Positions 16,362 to 23,984 of a stretch of 38,538 nt of DNA are shown here, piece after piece (the stretch's first letter is position 1; every line of letters begins with the position of its first letter). A program made the translations under genes and the position numbers. Where the stretch lies: contig MELE01000015.1 of the NCBI GenBank assembly GCA_001768615.1, forward strand, positions 1-38,538, written 5' to 3'. The notes under the pieces were generated by a model that searched no databases, was not told the origin of the DNA, and saw nothing but the letters and a program-made list of their open reading frames with translations. The stretch is from Acidobacteria bacterium RIFCSPLOWO2_12_FULL_67_14b (GTDB lineage Bacteria > Acidobacteriota > Vicinamibacteria > Vicinamibacterales > UBA2999).

Positions 16362-18908
16362 ATGACCTTCGATAACTTCCGCCAGGACCTTCGCCACGCC
16401 ATCAGGAGCCTGCTGCGCGCCCCGGCCTTCACCATCATCACCATCCTGACGCTGGCCCTGGGCATCGGCGCCAACACCGCCATCTTCTCCATCGTCAATG
16501 GCGTGATCCTGCGGCCGCTCGGGTACCCCAAGCCCGATCAGCTGATGTACCTGACGACGCAGTTCCCGGCGTTTGGCTTCGACCAGTTCTGGGTGTCGCC
16601 GCCGGAGTATTTCGAGTTTCGCGAGATCAACCAGTCGTTCGCGGCGGTCGGCGCCTTCACGACCGGCGAGGTGAACCTCACGGCCGGCGACCGCCCGTTG
16701 CGCGTGCGGTCGGCGTCGGTGAACGACGACCTGCTCACCGCGCTCGGCGTGCAGCCGGTGGCGGGCCGCCTGTTTGCGAAAGGTGAGGCGGACATCACGG
16801 GCCCCCCGCCCGCGCCAGGCTCGCCGCCCGTGCCGCTGCCGCCGTTCTGCATCCTCTCGCACGAGCTATGGCAATCGGCCTTTGGCGGCCAGAACATCAT
16901 CGGGCAGACGGTTGAAGTCAACGGCCTTCGGCGCGAGGTGATCGGCATCATGCCGCCGGGCACGGACGTGATGGACAACCGTACTGAGATCTGGATGCCG
17001 CTCGGCCTCGTTCCCGCTTTCCGGCTCAACCGCGGCAGCCACTACCTCTATTTGATCGGAAGGTTGAAGGACGGCGTCACCGAGCAACAGGCGCAGACCG
17101 AGCTGGCGTCGCTCGTCCAGAACTGGGGCGAGCGCGTCGGCGTGAAGCAGCACGTGTTTGCGCCGCCGCCGAAGGACGCCGCCGCCAAGCAGGCGAATCC
17201 GGGCGCGGGCCACATCCTGCAGATGGAGCCGATGCAGCAGGAGATCGTCGGCAGCGCCGGCCGGGCGATCTGGGTGCTGCAGGCCGCGGTGGGATTCGTG
17301 CTGCTGATCGCGTGCGCCAACCTCGCCAACCTGCTGCTCGCGCGCGCCGAGACGCGCCACCGCGAGTTCGCGGTCCGCACCGCCCTCGGCGCGGGGCGCG
17401 GGCGGCTGCTCGGGCAGTTCATGACCGAAGGCGTGTTGCTCTCGCTCGCGGGCGGCGTGCTCGGCCTCGTGCTCGCGCGCGCCGGCGTCCAGATGCTGAT
17501 CCGCGTCTACCCGACGAGCCTGCCGCGCACGGCGGAGGTCACCGTCGACCCGCTCGTCCTGCTGTTCACGCTGGGCGTGTCGATCCTGACGGGCCTGGTC
17601 TTCGGGTTTGCGCCGCTGATGCATACACGCGTGCAGGGCCTGGTCACCGCGCTCAAGGAAGGCGGCGCCAGGGGCGCCACCGGCGCGGCGCGCCATCACA
17701 TCCGCCGCGGGCTCGTGATGGTGGAAGTGGCGCTGGCGGTGATGCTCGTGATTGGCGCCGGCCTCCTGCTGCGCACCGTCTACAACCTGACCAACGTCGA
17801 TGCCGGCTTCGATCGGTCGCGCCTGGTCACGTTCTCGATCACGCTGCCGGTCGCCAACTATCCGCAGCCGGCCGCCCGCGGCCAGATGTTCCAGCGCCTG
17901 CTCGCGAAGCTGCGCGCCCTGCCCGGCGTGCAGGGGGCGTCGATGATGTCTGGGTTGCCGCCGAACCGGCCGCTCAACGCCAACGACACCGACATCGACA
18001 ACTACACGGCGCCACCGGAGGGACCGTTCGAGAACATCGACTACTACCAGCAGGTCATGACCGACTACTTCGAGACCATGGGCATCCCGATCGTGCAGGG
18101 GCGCGGGTTCCAGGCGAGCGACGCCGCTTCGCCCGGCCTGGTCGCGGTGGTCAACGAAACGCTGGTGAACACGTTCTGGAAGGAACAGAACCCGATCGGA
18201 CAGCGGCTGCGCCCGTCGTCGGCGATGGGCGACAAGGCGCCGTGGTTCACCGTGGTGGGCGTCGCGAAAGACGTGAAGCAGGGCGGCGTCGATCAGCGGA
18301 CGGGGCACGAGTTCTACGCGCTGGTCGATCAGGCGGCGCTGGTGGGACCGCCCTTCAATTTCGTGCCGGGCACGATGAACGTCGTGCTGCGGACGACGCT
18401 GACGCCGGCGGGGCTGGCGCAGACCATCGAAGGCGTGGTGCGCGAGGCCGATCGGTCCGTGCCGGTCGTGCGGCTGCTGAACATGGACGGCGTGTTTGCC
18501 GAGTCGATCCGCCGGCCGCGGCTGCTGGCGCAGCTGCTCGGCGCGTTTGCCGGGCTGGCGTTGCTGCTCGCGGCGATCGGCACCTACGGCGTGTTGTCGT
18601 ACATGGTGGCGGAGCGCCGGCGTGAAATCGGCATCCGCATGGCGCTCGGCGCCGACCGGGCCAGCGTGCTGGCGCAGGTGATGAAGCAGGGGCTGGTGCT
18701 GACCACGGTCGGCATCGTCGCGGGACTGGCCGGCGCTTTCGCGCTGAACCGGTTGATTGCCTCGCTGTTGTTCGGCGTGCAACCCACCGACCCCTCGACC
18801 ATCGTCGCGGTGGTGGCCACGATCACGCTGGTCGCGGCAGTGGCCTGCTGGCTACCGGCGTGGCGGGCGTCGCGGCTGGACCCGAACGTGGTCTTGCGAG
18901 ACGACTAG
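16362..18908 (+). CDS. ADOP-type MacB/FtsX-like ABC transporter permease
   Basis: The 848-residue protein begins MTFDNFRQDLRHAIRSLLR. The first membrane helix (~20-45, TIITILTLALGIGANTAIF) is followed by a MacB-type periplasmic core (~50-290) and an FtsX domain with three helices (~300-430), with the marker RHREFAVRTALGAGRGRLL. A second core region and a second FtsX domain (~720-848) carry the parallel marker RRREIGIRMALGADRASVL. This duplicated layout defines acidobacterial duplicated orphan permeases, which lack a linked ATPase gene. It lacks the N-terminal prefix domain seen as a remnant at 9227. Its start has no clear ribosome site. Related hairpin repeats flank it on both sides. Confidence 0.92.
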   Translation: MTFDNFRQDLRHAIRSLLRAPAFTIITILTLALGIGANTAIFSIVNGVILRPLGYPKPDQLMYLTTQFPAFGFDQFWVSPPEYFEFREINQSFAAVGAFTTGEVNLTAGDRPLRVRSASVNDDLLTALGVQPVAGRLFAKGEADITGPPPAPGSPPVPLPPFCILSHELWQSAFGGQNIIGQTVEVNGLRREVIGIMPPGTDVMDNRTEIWMPLGLVPAFRLNRGSHYLYLIGRLKDGVTEQQAQTELASLVQNWGERVGVKQHVFAPPPKDAAAKQANPGAGHILQMEPMQQEIVGSAGRAIWVLQAAVGFVLLIACANLANLLLARAETRHREFAVRTALGAGRGRLLGQFMTEGVLLSLAGGVLGLVLARAGVQMLIRVYPTSLPRTAEVTVDPLVLLFTLGVSILTGLVFGFAPLMHTRVQGLVTALKEGGARGATGAARHHIRRGLVMVEVALAVMLVIGAGLLLRTVYNLTNVDAGFDRSRLVTFSITLPVANYPQPAARGQMFQRLLAKLRALPGVQGASMMSGLPPNRPLNANDTDIDNYTAPPEGPFENIDYYQQVMTDYFETMGIPIVQGRGFQASDAASPGLVAVVNETLVNTFWKEQNPIGQRLRPSSAMGDKAPWFTVVGVAKDVKQGGVDQRTGHEFYALVDQAALVGPPFNFVPGTMNVVLRTTLTPAGLAQTIEGVVREADRSVPVVRLLNMDGVFAESIRRPRLLAQLLGAFAGLALLLAAIGTYGVLSYMVAERRREIGIRMALGADRASVLAQVMKQGLVLTTVGIVAGLAGAFALNRLIASLLFGVQPTDPSTIVAVVATITLVAAVACWLPAWRASRLDPNVVLRDD

Positions 18909-19197
18909 GAGAGGACTCGTCGCTGCGCTCCTCGTGGGACTCGCCGCTTCGCGGCTCGTGGGAGTCGCTCGCTGCGCTCGCTCCTGCGACTCACTTTGTT
19001 CGTAAGACAAATCCAAACTGCCTACGAGGGCTCGCAGAGCCCGAGTCCCACGAGTCGCGAAGCGACGAGTCCAAGGAGCGAGCGCAGCGAGCGACCCCCA
19101 CGAGCGCCGAGAGGCGCGAGTCCTACGACGAGCGAAGCGAGGAGTCGCAGGAGCGAGCGACTTCGACGAGGCCCGGAGGGCCGAGTCCGAGTATCAT
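18909..19197. repeat. Array of hairpins with variable stems and constant flanks
   Basis: The 306-bp gap between the permease and the flavoprotein gene contains at least four perfect hairpins: 18943-18955 (GCCGC stem), 19028-19042 (GGGCTC), 19054-19066 (GTCGC), 19104-19117 (GCGCC) and 19170-19182 (GGCCC) are the clearest, plus weaker ones near 19075 and 19131. Stem sequences differ, yet each is bracketed by near-constant flanks, CGAG before and (C)GAGTCC after; the first lies in opposite orientation. Loops are GAA-, GCA- or GGA-like. No gene or conventional promoter is visible in the stretch. Confidence 0.8.
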
Positions 19198-19214
19198 GAG
19201 CGCCGAGGGGACTC

Positions 19215-20381
19215 ATGGATCGCAGATCGTTGTTGAAATTTGGGGCGCTCGCATCCGTCGGCTTTGCCGTCGAAGGCTGCGCACCGAAGACCGCCAGGCC
19301 CCAGGTGAGCGCGCCGCGGCGGGCGCCGCTGCGGCTGCCGCTGGTGAACGCGTCGTGGGATCGCGTGATCCGCACGACCATCGGCCTGCGGCCGCATCGC
19401 CCGTCCGGCTTCGTCCTGAAGGCCGACAAGCTCGACGGCAAGACCATCATCCACAACTTCGGCCACGGCGGCGCCGGCATGTCGCTGTCGTGGGGCACCG
19501 CGTCGATGGCCACCGACCTGGCGATGGCGCACGGCGACCGGCGCGCGGCGGTGCTCGGGTCCGGGGTGGTGGGCCTGACCTCCGCGCGCGAATTGCAGCG
19601 GCATGGCTTCGCGGTGACGATCTACGCGGCGACGGTCCCACCGGACACCACGTCGAACATGTCGCTGGCGGGCTTCACGCCGACGTCGGGCCTGATCCAG
19701 TTCAGCAGCCGCACGCCCGAGTGGGACGCGCAGTTCCAGCAGGCCGTGCAGATCGCCTATCGGCGGCTGCAGTTGCTGATCGGGCCGAAGTACGGCGTGA
19801 CCTGGATCGTGAACTACGCGCCCACCGACAACGAACAGGCGGGACGCGGCACCAACCTGCTGCTGCCGGAAAGCGTCCAGGGATCGCGCACGATCCTGCA
19901 GCCCGGCGAACATCCGTTTCCGACCAAGTACGCGATCGAACGTCCTGAGATGCGCATCGAGCCGTCGATCTACCTCGACGCGCTGATGAGCGATTTCCTG
20001 TTGTGGGGCGGCAAGGTGGTGATCCGCAAGTTCGAGACGCCACGCGACATCATCGGCCTCAGCGAATCCGTCGTCGTCAATTGCACGGGCCTTGGCGCCA
20101 AGGCGCTCTTCGGCGATCCGGAGCTGGTGCCGCTCAAGGGCCAGCTCACCGTGCTGGTGCCGCAGCCGGAAATCACCTACGGCACGAGCGGCGGCTCGCG
20201 GGTGGCGAGCGCCGAGCCCGGGGTCGGCATCCACATGATGCCGAGGTCGGACGGCATCATCCTCGGCGGCACGTCACAGCGCGACGTGTGGACGATGGAG
20301 GTGGACGAGAAGGAGAGGACGCGGGTGGTCGAAGGGCACATCGAGTTGTTCAACGCGATGCGCAACCTGGCCCGTACGTAG
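19215..20381 (+). CDS. Tat-exported D-amino-acid-oxidase-like FAD oxidoreductase, apparently circularly permuted
   Basis: The 388-residue protein has a twin-arginine signal (DRRSLLKFG) ending in a possible lipobox (VEGC, Cys22). GAGGGG lies 4 nt before the ATG. The FAD-binding GSGVVG motif is at 115-120, not near the N-terminus. Ahead of it, residues ~50-105 hold GLRPHRP (57-63) and HNFGHGGAGMSLSWG (80-94), which in D-amino-acid/D-aspartate oxidases form the extreme C-terminus. Conversely, this protein ends with IILGGTSQRDVW and a helix (VVEGHIELFNAMRNL) that in those enzymes immediately precede the GLRP segment. So the order of segments is rotated. The likely reaction is oxidative deamination or a related FAD oxidation in the envelope; the substrate is unknown. 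Confidence 0.85.
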   Translation: MDRRSLLKFGALASVGFAVEGCAPKTARPQVSAPRRAPLRLPLVNASWDRVIRTTIGLRPHRPSGFVLKADKLDGKTIIHNFGHGGAGMSLSWGTASMATDLAMAHGDRRAAVLGSGVVGLTSARELQRHGFAVTIYAATVPPDTTSNMSLAGFTPTSGLIQFSSRTPEWDAQFQQAVQIAYRRLQLLIGPKYGVTWIVNYAPTDNEQAGRGTNLLLPESVQGSRTILQPGEHPFPTKYAIERPEMRIEPSIYLDALMSDFLLWGGKVVIRKFETPRDIIGLSESVVVNCTGLGAKALFGDPELVPLKGQLTVLVPQPEITYGTSGGSRVASAEPGVGIHMMPRSDGIILGGTSQRDVWTMEVDEKERTRVVEGHIELFNAMRNLART

Positions 20382-20403
20382 GGACGCACCTTCAGGTGCG
20401 TCC
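20382..20403. repeat. TTCA-loop palindrome after the flavoprotein gene
   Basis: GGACGCACC and GGTGCGTCC (9-bp perfect stem) enclose TTCA, beginning at the first base after the flavoprotein stop codon. It shares the loop with the hairpins near 4984 and 6180 and sits between convergent genes, so it could terminate transcription. Confidence 0.7.
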
Positions 20404-20412
20404 TCCGGCAGT

Positions 20413-20434
20413 GGACAAACCTAAAAGTTTGTCC
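20413..20434. repeat. Hairpin that supplies the stop codon of the prolyl oligopeptidase
   Basis: GGACAAAC and GTTTGTCC (8-bp perfect stem, loop CTAAAA) overlap the 3' end of the minus-strand peptidase gene. Its last codons (GTNF) and TAG stop (20421-20423) lie within one arm and the loop. Confidence 0.65.
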
Positions 20435-22487
20435 CCACCTGCATGTGGGCCGCGGCAAAGGCCCACTGGTCGGCTTTTTCCGCAATCAACCGATCCGTCG
20501 GGCGGTAGCCGTGCGAGGCCTGCACTTCCACGCGGATCAGCGCGGGGCGGTCGCAGCCCTGCGCGGCTTGCAGCGCCGCCACGAACTTGAACGAGTGACT
20601 CGGCACCACGCGGTCGTCGTGATCGGCGGTGGTCACCAGCGTGGCGGGGTAGCAGGTGCCGGGCTTGAGGTTGTGCAGCGGCGAATACTTCAACAAGCAG
20701 GCCAATTGCTTCGGATCCGATGACGAGCCGTACTCGGTGGCCCACAACTGGCCGCCGGTGAACTTGTCGTAGCGGAGCATGTCCATCACGCCCACGGCAG
20801 GCATCGCGACCGCGAAGAGGTCCGGCCGCTGCTCCATCACCGCGCCCACCAGCAGGCCGCCGTTCGACGCGCCCATGATCCCAAGCGTCGCCGGGGCTGT
20901 GATCCGTTCCTTCACCAGGTGCTCGGCCACGGCGATCATGTCGTCGAACACGTTCTGCTTCTTGTCGAGCGCGCCGGCCTTGTGCCAGGCCTCGCCGTAC
21001 TCCGCGCCGCCGCGCAGGTTCACGGTCACGAACACGCCGCCCAGCTCGAGCCACGCCGGCACGTCGGGCCGGTAGGCGGGCAGCACGCTGACCGAGAACC
21101 CGCCGTAGCCGTACAGCATCGTCGGGTTGTCGCCCGTCGGCGGCAGGTCTTTCTTCGCCGAAAGAACGAACGGCACGCGCGTGCCGTCCTTCGAGGTCGC
21201 GAACAGCGCGCGCGTCTCGAAGCGGCTGGTGTCGATCGGCGGGGTCGGCGCCTCGAACGCCGCGGAGCGCTGCGTCTCGGGATCGCAGCGGTAGACCGTC
21301 ACCGGGACGAGCGGCGAACTGAAGGCAAACCACACATCGGACGAATCCGCGCGGCCCGTCAGATCGGAGACCGTGCCGACCGACGGCAACTCGATCTCGC
21401 CCGCAGGCCTGCCATCCAGGCCGAACAGCCGCAGACGGCTCTGCACGTCGACGAGGCTGTGGACGACGATCCGGCCGCCGATGAGCGCCACGTCTTCGAT
21501 GGGGTCGCGCTGTTCGGCGACCACGACCTTCCACGCCGACGGCTCGGGGTTCTCGAGATCGATCGCGATCACGCGCCGGTTGGGCGCGTCCTTGTCGGAG
21601 CGCACGTAGACCCGCGACTGGTAGTTGCCGATCGGCGCGTACTCGGCATCGAGCGCTTCGGTGACCGCCTTGATTGGCGCGTGGATGTCCGGCGTCGACG
21701 GGTTGCCGAGATCCACGAAGTGGAGCTGGTTGTTGTTGTCGGAGCCGCGGTAGGTCTTGATCAGCAGGTAGCGCCCGTCTTCGGTGACCGAGGCATTGAC
21801 GATCCAGGTGGGATGGTCCACGCGGCGGTAGATCAGCACGTCGTCGGCTTGCGCGGTTCCGATCCGGTGGTAATACACGGCCTGGCCCGCGAGCGCGGCC
21901 TCGAGCACCTTGTGTGTCGGCGGCTCGGGATAGCGCGAGTAGAAGAAGCCGTTCGAATCGTGGGTCCACGACAGATCGGAGAAGCGCACCCAGCCGACTT
22001 CATCGACCAGGTCGCGTCCCGTGGCGATCTCGCGAACGCGAACGGTTTCCCAGTCGGCGCCGCCCCGGGCTGAGGCGTAGGCGAGCAGCGCCGCATCCGG
22101 CGAGGGCGCAATCTGCGACACCGCCGTCGATCCATCGGGCGACAGGGCATTGGGATCGAGGACGAGCGCCGGGGTGCCCGTGATTCCCGAGCGCATGTAG
22201 ATCGGCGCCTGCCGCTCGAGCCCGCTGTTCTTCGCGTAGAAGAGCCGGCCGCCTTCGAGCACGGGCAGGCTGGTGCGCGCGTAGTTCCAGAGCTCGGTGA
22301 GGCGGCGCTCGAGCGGCGCGCGCAGGGGCAGGCCCCGGAGGTGCGCGTGGGTCACCGCGTTCTGGGCGGCGACCCACGCCGCGACCTCCGCGGAATCGAG
22401 GTCTTCCATCCACCGGTACGGATCGGCGACCGTGACGCCGCCGTAATCGTCGACGACCTCACCCGTGCGTGAGGGCGGGTAAATCAT
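20421..22487 (-). CDS. Prolyl oligopeptidase (family S9A)
   Basis: The 688-residue length is normal for S9A enzymes. The N-terminus reads MIYPPSRTGEVVDDYGGVTVADPYRWMEDLDS, the standard opening (DPYRWLE-like), followed by the seven-bladed propeller (~75-415) and the alpha/beta-hydrolase domain (~420-688). Catalytic Ser541 lies in GASNGGLL, the Asp in HDDRVVP (624-625) and His659 in ASHGY. It cleaves short proline-containing peptides after Pro. There is no signal peptide, so it is cytoplasmic. The start is the ATG at 22487, overlapping the stop of the upstream M20 peptidase as ATGA; longer frames run through that gene. The pair suggests stepwise peptide breakdown. The 3' end is formed by a hairpin repeat. 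Confidence 0.95.
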   Translation of the reverse strand: MIYPPSRTGEVVDDYGGVTVADPYRWMEDLDSAEVAAWVAAQNAVTHAHLRGLPLRAPLERRLTELWNYARTSLPVLEGGRLFYAKNSGLERQAPIYMRSGITGTPALVLDPNALSPDGSTAVSQIAPSPDAALLAYASARGGADWETVRVREIATGRDLVDEVGWVRFSDLSWTHDSNGFFYSRYPEPPTHKVLEAALAGQAVYYHRIGTAQADDVLIYRRVDHPTWIVNASVTEDGRYLLIKTYRGSDNNNQLHFVDLGNPSTPDIHAPIKAVTEALDAEYAPIGNYQSRVYVRSDKDAPNRRVIAIDLENPEPSAWKVVVAEQRDPIEDVALIGGRIVVHSLVDVQSRLRLFGLDGRPAGEIELPSVGTVSDLTGRADSSDVWFAFSSPLVPVTVYRCDPETQRSAAFEAPTPPIDTSRFETRALFATSKDGTRVPFVLSAKKDLPPTGDNPTMLYGYGGFSVSVLPAYRPDVPAWLELGGVFVTVNLRGGAEYGEAWHKAGALDKKQNVFDDMIAVAEHLVKERITAPATLGIMGASNGGLLVGAVMEQRPDLFAVAMPAVGVMDMLRYDKFTGGQLWATEYGSSSDPKQLACLLKYSPLHNLKPGTCYPATLVTTADHDDRVVPSHSFKFVAALQAAQGCDRPALIRVEVQASHGYRPTDRLIAEKADQWAFAAAHMQVGTNF

Positions 22488-23893
22488 CGTGCGCGGGCAA
22501 GATCGAGCACGGCGTCCCAGTTGAAGCGGACGAAGCGGAACAGCTCGCTCTCGAGAATGCGTTCCTGATCGCTGTGCGCGCCAAACCCCTTGGGGCCGTC
22601 TTCGCTGTCGGCGGCGGGCCCGATGCCGTAGCACTGGACCCCCTTCTGGCGCAGGTACGCCATGTCGGTAGCGCCGGTGCTCATGGTGGGCAGCGTGATC
22701 GCCTTGTAGTGCTTGGTGATATTGGCCTCGAGCGCCTTGAACGCGTCGGAATCGAGCTTCGCCGTGGGCGTGGGCGGGCGCGAATCGCGAGACCCGTAGC
22801 TCACGTCGACCTGGGGATCGTTGACGACCTGCCTGACCAGCTCGAGGAACTTCATCGGATCTTCGTCCGGCGCGAGGCGCGTGTCGATGTTGGCCGTGCC
22901 TTCGGACGGAATCACGTTGGTGCGGTAACCGCCCGCGATCATCGTCGGCGAGAGCGAGGTGCGCAGCATCGACCAGTGGCTCGGTTCGTTCTTGCGGAGG
23001 TAGGCGTCGGCCGGGCCGGAGATCTTCGGATCCGGGTTGAGCACGTCGCGATAGCGCGCCGCTTCTTCCGGCGACGACACCGTGGCCAGCCGCTTGAAAT
23101 ACGCGGCGGTGGTTTCGTTGATCCGCTGCGGCGGCGTCCAGGCGGCAATGGCGCCGACGGCTTCGCCCAGGTGGGCGAGCGCATTGCTTTCGAGCGGCAC
23201 CGATCCATGTCCGGCCACGCCCTTCGCGGTCACCGTGATCGCACGCGGGATCTTTTCGACGGTCTGCACCCGGGCGAACTTCACCACCCCGCCCGTCCGC
23301 GTGACGCCGCCGCCCTCGGCGTAGCAGAACTCCGCGTCGATCGCGTCGAAGTGCTGGTTCGCCATGAACTGGATGCCGACGCGCGTGCTGCCCTCTTCTC
23401 CGGCTTCGGCCAGGAAGATGACGTCGCGGTCGAGCGGCACGTTCAGGCGCTTGAGCATCAGCATCGTCATCAACGTGGCGACGACGTTGTCCTTGTCGTC
23501 CACGGTGCCGCGGCCGTAGACCCAGCCGCCGTCACGCACGGCGGCGAAGGGCGGGTGCGTCCACTTCTTGGGGTCGACGTTCACCGTGTCGGTGTGTCCC
23601 ATCAGCAACAGGGGCCGCTTCTTCCCGTTGCCCTTGATGCGCGCGACCAGGTTCGGCCGGTGCGCCTCCAGCGCAAAGGTCTGCACCGGAATGCCCTCGG
23701 CCTCGAGCACCTGCTTGAGATAGTCGACCACCGGCTTCTCCCCGCCCGGCGGGTCGGTGGTGTCCATCTCGAGGATGGCCCGGAAGTGCCGCATCGTCTC
23801 GTCGTCCAGCTTCGCCCAGTCGGGTTGCGCCGGAGACTGCGCCAGCAGCGTCGTCGAGGTCAAGGCAATGAAGAGCAGAATGAGTCGTCGCAT
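22484..23893 (-). CDS. Secreted M20-family metallopeptidase
   Basis: The 469-residue protein starts MRRLILLFIALTSTTLLAQ (signal peptide). Zinc ligands of the M20 family are visible: His100 and Asp102 in MGHTDTV, bridging Asp132 in GRGTVDDKD, the catalytic/ligand pair Glu166-Glu167 in AEAGEEGS, an acidic ligand in FCYAEGGG, and the final His in GFGAHSDQER. The dimerisation lid begins near TVEKIPRAITVTAKGVAGHG. These enzymes hydrolyse dipeptides or acylated amino acids. The signal peptide places it outside the cytoplasm, while its operon partner is cytoplasmic. The start at 23893 was chosen because upstream frames carry no family sequence; an ATG at 23908 is an alternative. Confidence 0.93.
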   Translation of the reverse strand: MRRLILLFIALTSTTLLAQSPAQPDWAKLDDETMRHFRAILEMDTTDPPGGEKPVVDYLKQVLEAEGIPVQTFALEAHRPNLVARIKGNGKKRPLLLMGHTDTVNVDPKKWTHPPFAAVRDGGWVYGRGTVDDKDNVVATLMTMLMLKRLNVPLDRDVIFLAEAGEEGSTRVGIQFMANQHFDAIDAEFCYAEGGGVTRTGGVVKFARVQTVEKIPRAITVTAKGVAGHGSVPLESNALAHLGEAVGAIAAWTPPQRINETTAAYFKRLATVSSPEEAARYRDVLNPDPKISGPADAYLRKNEPSHWSMLRTSLSPTMIAGGYRTNVIPSEGTANIDTRLAPDEDPMKFLELVRQVVNDPQVDVSYGSRDSRPPTPTAKLDSDAFKALEANITKHYKAITLPTMSTGATDMAYLRQKGVQCYGIGPAADSEDGPKGFGAHSDQERILESELFRFVRFNWDAVLDLARAR

Positions 23894-23984
23894 GGTGTAG
23901 CCTAGCATGGGGCAGAAAGCCGGCTGCAGGTGGAACGCCACCAAACGCTGACCGACGATAATCGCCTCCGAGGCCCAAGGACAC

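Noticed and set aside
22488-22634. Upstream extension of the prolyl oligopeptidase
   Set aside because: It is Arg-rich read-through of the M20 gene in another frame. The family's N-terminus starts at the ATGA overlap.
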